From Lysinibacillus sphaericus (lineage in GTDB: Bacteria; Bacillota; Bacilli; Bacillales_A; Planococcaceae), in NCBI RefSeq assembly GCF_006864135.1, contig NZ_SADV01000021.1, positions 16,499-80,498 on the forward strand: DNA of 64,000 nucleotides, written 5' to 3'. Position numbers and translations under genes: made by a program. Shown here one piece after another: positions 35,846-44,337 of this stretch. The notes below the pieces were generated by a model. It did not search any database. It had not been told where the DNA came from and saw nothing but the letters and a program-made list of their open reading frames with translations. Position 1 is the stretch's first letter. Every line of letters begins with the position of its first letter.

Positions 35846-36583
35846 TTATTTTCCTTCCTTATTACTTAATTTTTGAATCTCGAGTAGTTCAGATATCGTT
35901 ACAAATTTATATCCCTGCTCTTCAAGCTTTGGTAAGATTTTTTCTAATGCTTTCACAGTTTGCTCACGATTTCCACCGCCATCATGAAATAACACGACAC
36001 TTCCAGGCTTAGCACCTTTTAACACAGTATTGACAATTTTCTTTTCTCCAGGACTTTTCCAATCAAATGTATCTAAATGCCATGACCACATGACAACTTT
36101 ATACCCTTCTTTTGAAATTGCATCAATCATGGAATCCGTGTATTGGCCTTCAACGGGTCTAAATAAAACAGGGACATAACCTGTAATACCATAAATTGTT
36201 GCATGTGTTTGTTTTATTTCTTTCATCAAATTGGAAACATTCGTTCTAAAAGGATGCGTATAGGTGTGGATGGCTAGTTCGTGACCTTCTTCATGTATAC
36301 GTAAAGCAAGCCCTGGATTTTTTTCTGCATTTTCACCCACAATAAAGAATGTGGCCTTTGCATTGTACTTGTCTAATATATCTAAAATGTCAGGTGTGTA
36401 CTTTTTATGAGGACCATCATCAAAGGTTAAGGCGATCACTTTCTCATCCGTATTAATATCCCACAAAATTTGTCCTGCCTCTTCGTAATACTTCCTTCCC
36501 TTGTCTGCAAAAGATTTTTCATTAACAAAAAATAAAAATAACCCGAAAAAGCATAATGTAATCAGCAGATAGTATTTCCTCAA
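35846..36583 (-). CDS. NodB-type polysaccharide deacetylase
   Basis: 245 residues. N-terminal signal anchor (YYLLITLCFFGLFLFFV), then the NodB domain from about residue 45. Motif 1 is LTFDDGPH with Asp55 and Asp56; motif 2 is HTYTH with metal ligands His106 and His110; motif 3 is FRPVEGQY in place of the usual RPPYG; motif 4 has WSWHLDTFDW; motif 5 is VLFHDGGG with the catalytic His. It is an extracytoplasmic carbohydrate esterase family 4 enzyme, likely acting on peptidoglycan or another N-acetylated glycan. The start is TTG, six bases after AGGAGGTG. Confidence 0.9.
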   Translation of the reverse strand: MRKYYLLITLCFFGLFLFFVNEKSFADKGRKYYEEAGQILWDINTDEKVIALTFDDGPHKKYTPDILDILDKYNAKATFFIVGENAEKNPGLALRIHEEGHELAIHTYTHPFRTNVSNLMKEIKQTHATIYGITGYVPVLFRPVEGQYTDSMIDAISKEGYKVVMWSWHLDTFDWKSPGEKKIVNTVLKGAKPGSVVLFHDGGGNREQTVKALEKILPKLEEQGYKFVTISELLEIQKLSNKEGK

Positions 36584-36764
36584 GTTTTCACCTCCTGCAA
36601 ATAATTATTTCTAATCATTATTATTTGAGGTTTAAACTAAAAAATGCTTTTATTTTTGTTCTTTTAATTGTATATAAAACCAATAACAATCCAAATTGAA
36701 TGTAAATACCGCTACACATTCTAATCCTAAAAATGTTATATTATTTGGAAGGAGTGTGATTATT

Positions 36765-37295
36765 TTGATAATAACGGTGAAAGAAGAGGATTTCGAGTTT
36801 AACAGCTCCAATCTAAGTCAAAGGTGTTTCGAACCACTCATTCAGATCTATAAGGTAAGAATGTCCGAAGAAACTAATATCGGTGTAAAAGAACGTTTTT
36901 ATGAAGAACTTACGGAAGGCCAAAGAGCATTATTTATGTTTTATGTTTATTATAACCATATTAGTAAATCTCTTATCGAATTTTATTGGTGGTGTGCTTA
37001 TTTCATGGCTCAGCCTAAAAATTGGGCAGCTATCAAAGCCTGTTTTAAGTATTTTAATGATGAACCTTTTCTTTTACTCCTGGAGAAAATTGAACGGGAA
37101 CTGAAACAACATAATCACCCTACTACATTAGAAAATTTTACAATCACTCGCGATGAATTAAATCATAACAAAGAGCTCCATGCATCATTTGAATCGCTAT
37201 ATGCAATATTCGAAAACATTTATCCAACTACTATAGAAAAAATAAATACTTTGATCGAAAAGAATTTACAAGACTTTATACAAATTGAAAAGTAA
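36765..37295 (+). CDS. hypothetical cytoplasmic protein
   Basis: 176 residues from a TTG start at 36765 preceded by GGAAGGAG; the upstream part of the frame (36696) has no ribosome site. Largely helical and rich in aromatic residues: FYEELTEGQRALFMFYVYYN, FYWWCAYFMAQPKNWAAIKA, and a C-terminal coiled-coil-like end. No signal peptide. It lies 12 bases upstream of csaA, so they are probably co-transcribed. No family recognised. Confidence 0.7.
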   Translation: MIITVKEEDFEFNSSNLSQRCFEPLIQIYKVRMSEETNIGVKERFYEELTEGQRALFMFYVYYNHISKSLIEFYWWCAYFMAQPKNWAAIKACFKYFNDEPFLLLLEKIERELKQHNHPTTLENFTITRDELNHNKELHASFESLYAIFENIYPTTIEKINTLIEKNLQDFIQIEK

Positions 37296-37307
37296 GGAGT
37301 ATTTTTC

Positions 37308-37640
37308 ATGGCAACTATAGAAGATTTTGTGAATCTTGATATTAGAATTGGTACTGTTATCCAAGCCGAAGAACTTACACAAGCGAGGGTTCCTGCTATT
37401 AAAATGAAAATTGATTTTGGAGAAGATCTTGGCATTAAGCAATCCTCTGCTCAAATTACAAAACGCTATACGCCAGAAGGAATTATGAATACGCAAGTAG
37501 TAGCGATCGTTAATTTCCCTCCCCGTCGTGTGGCAGGCTTTAAATCTGAAGTTTTAGTAATTGGCGGCGTTCCTGTAGAAGGAGATGTGATTTTATTAGC
37601 TCCTGATCAGCCTGTACCAAACGGAACTAAAATTAGTTAA
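37308..37640 (+). CDS. csaA: CsaA-type tRNA-binding-domain chaperone
   Basis: 110 residues, one OB-fold tRNA-binding domain: FVNLDIRIGTVIQAEELTQA, KMKIDFGEDLGIKQSSAQIT, VVAIVNFPPRRVAGFKSEVL, PDQPVPNGTKIS. This matches B. subtilis CsaA along its whole length. CsaA binds unfolded proteins and presecretory chains and can dimerise. AAGGAG precedes the ATG. It is followed by a repeat-like terminator region at 37710-37832. Confidence 0.93.
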   Translation: MATIEDFVNLDIRIGTVIQAEELTQARVPAIKMKIDFGEDLGIKQSSAQITKRYTPEGIMNTQVVAIVNFPPRRVAGFKSEVLVIGGVPVEGDVILLAPDQPVPNGTKIS

Positions 37641-37709
37641 TGCTAGGATTTTTTGATAAAAAATGAAACTATGTCACAGGCATAAAACTAGCCTTAATTT
37701 CTTCTACAT

Positions 37710-37832
37710 CATATATATAATAATGTAAAGCTAATTTTGCCTTATACCTCCTGATTTGATACTAAAGGTCACTAATGTGGCCCTTTTCTTATTTTGTAAC
37801 ATCTAAATTATAAGAAGAACAAATTCCCTAAA
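37710..37832 (+). ncRNA. repeated non-coding element with anti-SD-like motif, copy 2
   Basis: Second copy of the arrangement described at 32287-32407: AATGTAAAGCTAATTTTGCC, TACCTCCTGATTTG, a GGTCAC/GTGGCC hairpin and CTTTTCTTATTTT. Overall similarity is moderate, with substitutions throughout that keep the hairpin and the CCTCCT core. Confidence 0.35.
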
Positions 37833-37944
37833 TCGAGAGGATCATAGAAAATGAAAATTTATTATGATTGGTGCTACATCATTAAAATCTTCCAATAAAA
37901 AAGAGAAAGGAGCGTGATAATGAAGATAAAAAGGAGAGAACATT

Positions 37945-38373
37945 ATGAAAAACAGACAAGCCACAACTAATGACTATGAAACTATTATAAATCTTTGGGA
38001 TAGATCCGTTACCAAAACCCACGATTTTTTAAGTTTAAAAGATAAGGAAGACATTAAACAGGAAATTCCTATGTATTTCCCACATCTTGATGTGAGACTT
38101 TGGTATGTGGAAAATGAATTGATAGGTTTTTCTGGGACGAATAATCAGCACTTAGAAATGCTATTTTTAGAACCTGCTGAGATTGGAAAAGGTTATGGAA
38201 AACAATTAATACAACAACTCATTAGAGATTTTAATATAAGGTCTGTTGATGTCAACAAAGACAATGAAAACGCAAAGATGTTTTATTTGAAAAACGGTTT
38301 TACTATTGTTAGTGAAGAACCAACAGACAGTTCAGGTCGCCATTATCCAATACTTCATCTAGTCTTAACGTAA
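37945..38373 (+). CDS. GNAT-family N-acetyltransferase
   Basis: 142 residues. N-terminal RQATTNDYETIINLWDRSV, acceptor strands, then the acetyl-CoA-binding motif LEPAEIGKGYGKQLIQQLIR (Q/RxxGxG/A form) and DVNKDNENAKMFYLKNGFTI, characteristic of GNAT enzymes. It resembles YjaB/PhnO-like small-molecule acetyltransferases; substrate unknown. AAAGGAGAG precedes the ATG. Confidence 0.9.
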   Translation: MKNRQATTNDYETIINLWDRSVTKTHDFLSLKDKEDIKQEIPMYFPHLDVRLWYVENELIGFSGTNNQHLEMLFLEPAEIGKGYGKQLIQQLIRDFNIRSVDVNKDNENAKMFYLKNGFTIVSEEPTDSSGRHYPILHLVLT

Positions 38374-38437
38374 TTAGCAGAGGCCATCCCGCTACTTTAT
38401 TCATAGGCTATGTTAAATTTTAATATTGATTTTCATA

Positions 38438-38481
38438 TTAAAAAATTTAGGGATACCTAAATGGTTCCCTAAATTTTTTAA
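38438..38481 (+). terminator. terminator after the GNAT gene
   Basis: TTAAAAAATTTAGGGA / TCCCTAAATTTTTTAA, a 16-base perfect stem around a 12-base loop. It can also work on the minus strand. Confidence 0.75.
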
Positions 38482-38569
38482 TAATAATGCCATTTTGAAT
38501 TTGTGCTTAGATTTGAATTAAGATAATTTAGATACTGAATTATGAAAGACTTAAACTATCATAGGTATC

Positions 38570-38675
38570 TGTCATTTCTTGGTGTTTTTATTACTACGAC
38601 GATCGACAAAAAAGAACCAAGCTAGTTAATTATCAAGATATTTGGTAGCCACACCTTTAAAGCTTGTCGATCCAT
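38570..38675 (-). pseudogene. possible transposase C-terminal relic
   Basis: Minus strand reads SFKGVATKYLDN-stop-LAWFFFVDRRSN, with a TAA where Tyr is expected. KGV-TKYL-NYL-WF is reminiscent of the end of IS1595-like and related DDE transposases. Only about 30 codons are left, and no terminal repeats were found. Confidence 0.35.
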
Positions 38676-38732
38676 TTGTTTCAAATAAAAGCATACCTTT
38701 AAAAAAGTTTGATCAAAATATTCCCTAAAAAT

Positions 38733-39035
38733 TTAATAATGAATATCATGTAACTTCATTTTTTCCAATTCTTTCTTTCTTTTATTTTTTAGAGATTCCC
38801 TTCCTTTAGCCCAAGTTCCTAATAAAAACAACGTACCAGCAACTGCAACTTTAATGAGTGAAGATATATTGACATTTCCCGTTCTAGTTATCCACCATCC
38901 AAAAATAAAAACTAAATACAGAATAGGTACAATTGCTCCAAAGTAAACGTTGGCTCTTCTAGATAAAAAAGATTGAACTCCTATTATTACAATGGCTATT
39001 AAAATGGCTATCAACCATTTATAATTTGGATCCAT
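38733..39035 (-). CDS. small membrane protein with basic tail
   Basis: 100 residues, three hydrophobic segments (7-22, 31-50, 57-76) then a strongly charged cytoplasmic tail RESLKNKRKKELEKMKLHDI. It begins one base inside the upstream 77-residue gene (TAATG overlap), so the two are translationally coupled. No family recognised. Confidence 0.65.
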   Translation of the reverse strand: MDPNYKWLIAILIAIVIIGVQSFLSRRANVYFGAIVPILYLVFIFGWWITRTGNVNISSLIKVAVAGTLFLLGTWAKGRESLKNKRKKELEKMKLHDIHY

Positions 39036-39268
39036 TATTCATCATTCCTTTCGCTTTTATATTTATCAATAATCATTTTTGCCGTCTCTAAACTCAACCG
39101 TTCATCAATAACCAAATTTTTAATCATATTTACAAACTCCAGGTCTTCCGTATTGCTATTCAGTTCAATTTTTTTAATTAAAGTATCTAATTTAGTCCTT
39201 ACAGTCGGATATGAGAACAGTTTTTTAGACGTAGAAACTTTCCGTTGGGCTAATGCTAGGTTTATCAT
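39035..39268 (-). CDS. small helical hypothetical protein
   Basis: 77 residues, all-helical, charged (KVSTSKKLFSYPTVRTKLDT, ERLSLETAKMIIDKYKSER). Coupled to the membrane-protein gene downstream by a one-base overlap. No ribosome site is visible before the ATG. The frame stays open upstream to a stop, with FHKTFEQ preceding the Met, so the true N-terminus may have been lost or frameshifted. Function unknown. Confidence 0.5.
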   Translation of the reverse strand: MINLALAQRKVSTSKKLFSYPTVRTKLDTLIKKIELNSNTEDLEFVNMIKNLVIDERLSLETAKMIIDKYKSERNDE

Positions 39269-39481
39269 TTGTTCAAATGTTTTGTGGAATTATTGTCGTT
39301 TGAATGGGCATTGTTTTAAAAAATGAGGATCATCTGTAAAAGCATGGACTTGTCTTAATTATAGTAGGAATCTTAGGAGGCTGCCGGGTGGATATTTAAT
39401 TGGTTTATACTTGTAGGCTAAGAAGCAAAAAAGCACTAACATGCAAACCGTCAGTGCCTCCTCGTATTAAAACGACCCTTA

Positions 39482-40117
39482 TTACTTCACTTGTGAAAGT
39501 GTCATACCATCACCAATTGGAATAATAATCGACTCTAATTGAGGGTGGTTCGCTACTGCTTCATTGAATTTCTTCATTATTTCCGTATATCGTTTTGGTT
39601 TGGCATTTGGATCTGCCACACTTCCTGCAGCAAGCACATTGTCAGTAACTATGATTGCATCGGGATTTGCTAGCTGTACACAGTAATTTAAATAGTTTTC
39701 ATAATTATCCTTATCAGCATCGATAAAGAAAAAATCGAATCGCTCATTTCTTTGTACTAGTTTTTCAAGACTTTCCAATGCAGGTCCTGTTATATAGGTT
39801 ACCTGTTCACCAAAACCTGCCTTCGATAAATTACCATATGCTAACTGTGCGTATTTTTCCTCTAATTCTAGAGAGGTTAATTTTCCAGCACTGCCGAACC
39901 CTCTTGCTAGACAAATTCCACTGTATCCACCGAGAGCCCCTACTTCAAGAATGTTTTTAGCTCCTGTCATTGTGACAAGCATTGTTAAAAGTTTTCCAGA
40001 GGAAGGAGAAACAGAAATGGCGGGCATTGCGTTTTCTTCAATAGATGTAATGACCTCTTCTAAAATAGCATCTTCGTTATAAAACACGGCATCAATGTAC
40101 TGATTAATTATTTTCAT
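39482..40117 (-). CDS. SAM-dependent O-methyltransferase (class I, COMT-like)
   Basis: 211 residues. Motif I ILEVGALGGYSGICLARGF, followed by KLTSLELEEKYAQLAYGNL, FDFFFIDADKDNYENYL with the metal-binding Asp pair, and IIVTDNVLAAGSVADP. This is the Methyltransf_3 (catechol/caffeoyl-CoA O-methyltransferase) family, normally Mg2+-dependent. It overlaps the preceding small gene by 14 bases and so falls under the GTATAC operators upstream of that gene. Substrate unknown, possibly a phenolic compound. Confidence 0.9.
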   Translation of the reverse strand: MKIINQYIDAVFYNEDAILEEVITSIEENAMPAISVSPSSGKLLTMLVTMTGAKNILEVGALGGYSGICLARGFGSAGKLTSLELEEKYAQLAYGNLSKAGFGEQVTYITGPALESLEKLVQRNERFDFFFIDADKDNYENYLNYCVQLANPDAIIVTDNVLAAGSVADPNAKPKRYTEIMKKFNEAVANHPQLESIIIPIGDGMTLSQVK

Positions 40118-40469
40118 TCAGGTTATTCCCTTCCTCATCATTTTTTAAAGATTTTTCATTATCTTCTTCACTGTCAGATGGAGCCATTGTTTCACTTTCA
40201 TGTATTTCAAATAATTGAATGAACTCATTGATGACCATATCAATGGCTTTTAATTCACCCACTAATATTGGCTGAATAGATTGAAACTCTGGTTGCTCTA
40301 ATTGTTGCTTAATCGTTGTACGCTTTAACTTCATCATCTCTAAAAAAGCAATGGCTCTTCCACGTCGGAAAGTTTTAGGTCCTCGTTGATGAGAGCCATC
40401 TCTTCCTCTGTAACGTCCCCCACGATGATGTCCCTCTTCCCTAAATTCCTTCATTTTTTCACTTCTCAT
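40104..40469 (-). CDS. small Gly/Arg/His-rich N-terminus hypothetical protein
   Basis: 121 residues. N-terminal basic low-complexity part (EEGHHRGGRYRGRDGSHQRG), then KTFRRGRAIAFLEMMKLKRT and a helical stretch EFQSIQPILVGELKAIDMVI, then an acidic tail. The start at 40469 follows GAAAGGGG. It is the first gene of a two-gene operon with the O-methyltransferase. I recognise the KTFRRGRAI...L pattern from Bacilli but cannot attach a function; a DNA- or RNA-binding regulator of its own operon is possible. Confidence 0.65.
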   Translation of the reverse strand: MRSEKMKEFREEGHHRGGRYRGRDGSHQRGPKTFRRGRAIAFLEMMKLKRTTIKQQLEQPEFQSIQPILVGELKAIDMVINEFIQLFEIHESETMAPSDSEEDNEKSLKNDEEGNNLNENN

Positions 40470-40486
40470 TTTTAAACCCCTTTCAT

Positions 40487-40504
40487 CGTATACATTCGTA
40501 TACA
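40487..40504. promoter_or_regulatory. GTATAC operator, proximal copy
   Basis: CGTATACATTCGTATACA: two GTATAC palindromes separated by four bases, immediately upstream of the ribosome site of the 40104-40469 gene. It matches the distal copy at 40522-40539. Confidence 0.55.
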
Positions 40505-40519
40505 CTTAAGTCCATTTTG

Positions 40520-40548
40520 ATTGTATACAAACGTATACATTTTGTCAA
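40520..40548 (-). promoter_or_regulatory. sigma-A promoter with embedded GTATAC operator
   Basis: Minus strand TTGACA (40548-40543), 17-base spacer, TACAAT (40525-40520). The operator TGTATACAAACGTATACA (40522-40539) fills the spacer and overlaps the -10, so a bound protein would block RNA polymerase. Confidence 0.6.
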
Positions 40549-40681
40549 TTATCTTTATTCATTTTCCCATTACTTTACCTATAAGTAGTTTGAAATATTT
40601 ACCTCTTCTAGTTTTTCCATTAAACTGTATGTATCAGCCAAATTAATTTGGAAGGGAAATTCGTTTAGTAGCATGTCATAC

Positions 40682-41039
40682 GTGAAAAGGTAGTATTATT
40701 GTTTATTTTTTTGTAATGAAACAGTAACAGTAGATACTTTTGAATCTAAAAAACCTGAGGCAGCAGAAGTTTTAAGATTGGACGACCATGCAGATATTTT
40801 TCAGTGGGAAGGGAACATTTTACAAACCAATATAGAATGGATTGATAAACTTGAACTCAATGAAAAAATATATTGGTGAGATCGAATTTAATGCAACTAA
40901 AGCTGAGGATTTTAAAAATGGTACAGCCAGCCTTTTACCAATTGGTGCAAAAATTTATTCTGTAAAAAAACGTGATGATATTTTCATCGTAAAATTTGAC
41001 AATGTGGTTAAACGATATTTAATTCTATCTGAGGGCTGA
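40682..41039 (+). pseudogene. broken lipoprotein gene
   Basis: From a GTG at 40682 the frame has a stop (TAG) within the signal peptide, then CNETVTVDTFESKKPEAAEV with a likely lipoprotein Cys, LDDHADIFQWEGNILQTNIE and WIDKLELNEKIYW before a stop. One base further the frame continues GEIEFNATKAEDFKNGTASL, VKKRDDIFIVKFDNVVKRYL to 41039. The shift lies in the AAAAAA run near 40861-40866. The restored protein resembles a common Bacilli lipoprotein family of unknown function. Two lesions support a pseudogene. Confidence 0.7.
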
Positions 41040-41060
41040 TTTCTTTGAAAGGAGACGAAC

Positions 41061-41903
41061 ATGTTCATTCATGATACAGTGACAGATTTCACCGATAATT
41101 ATCTGCCTACCATCGATTATTTAAAGAAATATTATGAAAAGCATGCGAGCCATTTTGAAGAATACTTTCGATATCATTGCCATAATGTAGATAAAAAAAT
41201 GAAAATGGCTATTCCAAAGCACCAAGAAAAGATTTCAACGTTCATTGAAATAAAAGATAAAATGCCTAAGCTTATTAGTGATATTGCAAGGGACTATGAG
41301 CAGATGTACGATATCGCATTTACAAAAGATGTACATTTGATTATAGGTTTATACGGAAGTAATGCTTTTACTTACCGACAAATCATACCCGAAATTGCAT
41401 TTTGTTTAGAGAAACTTTCCCCTCAAGATCGCCATTTACAAATTATTATTGCTCATGAGTTTGGGCACGCTTTACACCATTTATTATCCGAAAGAAGCGG
41501 TGTTGATTGGACAATGGTAGACTGGGAGAGCCCATTCACTTGGCTTTTGCAGGAAGGTATTGCAACGTATTTTTCTACAAAGGTGGTACGTGCGAGGAAA
41601 GATGAATACTTTGCGTTTCAAGAAGACTTAGAGTGGATAACATTTGCTACAAATAATAAACAAATAATTATTGAAGCGTTTTTAAGCGATTTAACTTCAA
41701 GAGCAGTTTATCTTGAATGGTTCTCTATTAATGGAGGTAAACGATTTGGTATTCATCGCTTAGCTTATTTTATCGCATATGAATTCATACAAAGTTGCCT
41801 TCAAGAACTTGAAGAATTGGATGTTATTACATTATGGCGAAACGTTAACTATCAGGATATTATTTATCAACAGTTAACCAAAATGACAAAGAAAAATGGA
41901 TGA
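41061..41903 (+). CDS. zinc metallopeptidase-like protein (HExxH...E)
   Basis: 280 residues. HEFGHALHH at 132-140 gives His132, Glu133 and His136; Glu165 in LLQEGIATYFSTKVV is the probable third ligand, as in gluzincins. No signal peptide is present, so it is probably cytoplasmic. AAAGGAGACG precedes the ATG. It may be related to DUF2268- or DUF5700-like predicted Zn proteases; the exact family is uncertain. It lies 21 bases downstream of the broken lipoprotein gene. Confidence 0.8.
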   Translation: MFIHDTVTDFTDNYLPTIDYLKKYYEKHASHFEEYFRYHCHNVDKKMKMAIPKHQEKISTFIEIKDKMPKLISDIARDYEQMYDIAFTKDVHLIIGLYGSNAFTYRQIIPEIAFCLEKLSPQDRHLQIIIAHEFGHALHHLLSERSGVDWTMVDWESPFTWLLQEGIATYFSTKVVRARKDEYFAFQEDLEWITFATNNKQIIIEAFLSDLTSRAVYLEWFSINGGKRFGIHRLAYFIAYEFIQSCLQELEELDVITLWRNVNYQDIIYQQLTKMTKKNG

Positions 41904-41952
41904 ATTAACCATTTATAATGCAAATGACTACGATTTTTTTAGCAAATCTTTT

Positions 41953-41982
41953 GAGGTCATCTTTCTGAAGATGACCTTTTTG
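41953..41982 (+). terminator. terminator after the metallopeptidase gene
   Basis: GAGGTCATCTT / AAGATGACCTTTTTG with a short loop and a T-run. Confidence 0.75.
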
Positions 41983-42050
41983 TCTATGGAAGAAAAGAAA
42001 AAGACGTTTCTAGACGCCTTTCCTCTACTCAAGTAATATTCTAATAACTT

Positions 42051-42950
42051 TTATTTTGTTTTATCGTTCATCTTATTAATTAGTTGAACAGCTTCATCAA
42101 TATGAGACACATTCAAAATTTTCATGTTGATATTTTGATCCTTTTGAATCTGTGCGGCTTCTTCTGCATTTTTTGTGGGAATAATCATGAAAGGTAAACC
42201 GTATTTCTCTGCGATTAGCATTTTTTCTTTTAGTATCCCTATAGGTAGGACGTCACCCGTTTCGCTTATTGCTCCAGTCACTGCAATGGCTACGTTGTTT
42301 TGTAAATCGCCTCGTATAATGAGCCCTGTTAGTGCTAGCCCTAACCCAGCACTATTTCCACCAATATTATCTTGATTAAAAAATTCATTCATACGTACAT
42401 CTTCTTTACCTAGATAATGATTAACGTTGTCTTTCATTTGCTCTAATTCATTCTTCTGAAGATGAAGCCACTTTAAAATTTGCTGGTTTTTGCTCTTATA
42501 AAGAACTAAATTCGTAATTTCATCCACATTTACAAAAGGCACTTGTTGTTTATTTAAAAGATCTTCAACAGATTGAATACTCGTCATAAATTGAAAATCT
42601 ACTCTATTTACGCCGATTAAATAAATTTCACTACCTTTGGCATGTAATGGCTCTGTGTATATGTATGCGACATGAGAAGTTCCTTCATAAAATATAAGGG
42701 GGAATTCGAAACAAAATAGCAAGAACATTATATAAGTAGCGTGCATGATTCTTCTTTTATATAGTTTGTTTCTCAGTAAGATCCGAGCTATTAATAAGAT
42801 GATAAAATTAATCAATAGTAAAATAACAAAAGAAATTCCGCCTATTATATCTTGAAGATACAAAAATAAAATGACACCATAATAGAGAAATACAAAAAAG
42901 AAAGTCACGATATAAAGCAAACTTATTTTGCGATTAGAAATATTCTTCAC
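42051..42950 (-). CDS. membrane-anchored Lon-type (S16) serine protease
   Basis: 299 residues. The N-terminal 90 residues hold three hydrophobic segments (10-33, 37-57, 71-88). The C-terminal domain is Lon-like: GGNSAGLGLALTGLIIRGDL with catalytic Ser200, AVTGAISETGDVLPIGILKE with catalytic Lys241. There is no ATPase and no PDZ domain, unlike LonA or YlbL. The annotated first codon is GTG, but AAGGAG abuts it. The codon with ideal eight-base spacing is ATT, three codons on. The start is therefore uncertain. Substrate unknown. Confidence 0.85.
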   Translation of the reverse strand: MKNISNRKISLLYIVTFFFVFLYYGVILFLYLQDIIGGISFVILLLINFIILLIARILLRNKLYKRRIMHATYIMFLLFCFEFPLIFYEGTSHVAYIYTEPLHAKGSEIYLIGVNRVDFQFMTSIQSVEDLLNKQQVPFVNVDEITNLVLYKSKNQQILKWLHLQKNELEQMKDNVNHYLGKEDVRMNEFFNQDNIGGNSAGLGLALTGLIIRGDLQNNVAIAVTGAISETGDVLPIGILKEKMLIAEKYGLPFMIIPTKNAEEAAQIQKDQNINMKILNVSHIDEAVQLINKMNDKTK

Positions 42951-43119
42951 TCCTTACTTTAATATTTGTCTAATTTTAAATTTAGGATTTTAATCTTTAA
43001 CATCCCAATTTATTTATTCCTGAAATCCTTTGATAATCCTTCTTATTCGAAAATCTAATTGATTCTTACTTCTTCCCTACATTACACACTTTCATATTTT
43101 TTTAATTTCCTGAACAACA

Positions 43120-43155
43120 AAAAAAGCGTTAACCCTTTTCGATTAACGCCCCCCT
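43120..43155 (-). terminator. terminator of the 43251-43871 gene
   Basis: GCGTTAA / TTAACGC stem in a short palindrome, with an A-run on the left that becomes a U-run on the minus strand. Confidence 0.65.
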
Positions 43156-43250
43156 AAAGCTGAACAAAGTTCTACCAACCTTTAAAACATGTTTTTTTTC
43201 AGTCTCTTTTTGTCTCTTCTTATAATTTAATTACGTATTTGTTTGAAAAT

Positions 43251-43871
43251 CTAATACGCAATACCTACACGCGATTTCACATATTCTTTACTCTGAATTT
43301 GTAGATAGGCAAACTCTGCGGTATCTGCTACAGATATTTCTACCCCACCATCCGGTAAAAAGTCTCGTTCGATACGATAAGTGCCCGTATATTCACCATC
43401 CGGTAAGTATGTCGGACAGACAATTGTCCAATCAGTATTAGAGTTTTTCAATAAATGATAGACTTTATGATGCTCCTCTGCCGCAAAGGTTGTTTTTCTT
43501 TTTGATTCGCTCGATTGATAACGTAAAATACTTGGTGTCAATCGACTTTGTAGAATACTAGCTGTTCCGACAGTTATCATTCTTTTCACATGCTCTTTTT
43601 CCATTGCATCAAGAATTAGCGGCATACTTTCAGTTAATGTATTTGTGCCATCAGTATTTAATGCACTAATTACAATATCTACATTCGCCATGACCTTTGC
43701 TATATCTTGTTTTTCTAAAACATTTCCTTGTACAATATGTAAATTTTCATCATTTATTTTTAGTTTATTTGGGTGACGAACTAAAGCTGTAACGCTATGT
43801 TTATCTCGTAACGCTAGGGAAACTATATGGCTACCAACGCGTCCAGTGGCACCTAAAACTAAAATTCTCAC
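43251..43871 (-). CDS. NAD(P)-binding oxidoreductase, NmrA/atypical SDR type
   Basis: 206 residues. Rossmann motif ILVLGATGRVGSHIVSLALR at the N-terminus, VIVSALNTDG after the fourth strand, and WTIVCPTYLPDGEYTGTYRI toward the C-terminus, as in NAD(P)H-binding atypical SDRs (BLVRB/YwnB-like). GTG at 43871 is chosen because GAGGTG lies six bases upstream; the earlier in-frame GTG is part of that ribosome site. Substrate unknown. Confidence 0.88.
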   Translation of the reverse strand: MRILVLGATGRVGSHIVSLALRDKHSVTALVRHPNKLKINDENLHIVQGNVLEKQDIAKVMANVDIVISALNTDGTNTLTESMPLILDAMEKEHVKRMITVGTASILQSRLTPSILRYQSSESKRKTTFAAEEHHKVYHLLKNSNTDWTIVCPTYLPDGEYTGTYRIERDFLPDGGVEISVADTAEFAYLQIQSKEYVKSRVGIAY

Positions 43872-43947
43872 TATGATCACCTCGTTTCTTGATTATAGCA
43901 TACAAATGTTCTGTAACGATTTAGAGGTCTCTTATCCTTAAGCGTTG

Positions 43948-44337
43948 TTAATGAACATCAGTAAGTCTGATATTAACGATAAATAGCTGAAGATCATTAG
44001 TTTCCGCGATACTATTGACGATATTTTGGATTTCGCTTTCTGTACTCTTTTCGAGTTTATCTAAATTATGTAATTGTATCGTTATTAGTTGATTGCTCGG
44101 AGTTTCAATTAAGTAGCCGATTGTACTATCTGGAAAATAGCCTGCTGCTCGTAACGCTACTATAATTTTTTGTGTAAAATTCGTGCTTTGTAATTTTTCA
44201 CCAATTTCTTCACTATAATTTGTATCGGGATTTTTTTGAATGGGTCTTTCATATGAAGGTTGATTATATTTTAGCAATGCTGCAGTTACTAACATCAAGG
44301 AAAATAAAATAAAAAGGCCTTTTATTAATCCTCTCAT
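43948..44337 (-). CDS. membrane-anchored hypothetical protein
   Basis: 129 residues. N-terminal hydrophobic segment GLIKGLFILFSLMLVTAALL, then a mixed alpha-beta domain (ALRAAGYFPDSTIGYLIETP, LQLFIVNIRLTDVH). The start at 44337 follows GGAGAGAAC. The C-terminal domain would be outside the membrane. No family recognised. Confidence 0.6.
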   Translation of the reverse strand: MRGLIKGLFILFSLMLVTAALLKYNQPSYERPIQKNPDTNYSEEIGEKLQSTNFTQKIIVALRAAGYFPDSTIGYLIETPSNQLITIQLHNLDKLEKSTESEIQNIVNSIAETNDLQLFIVNIRLTDVH

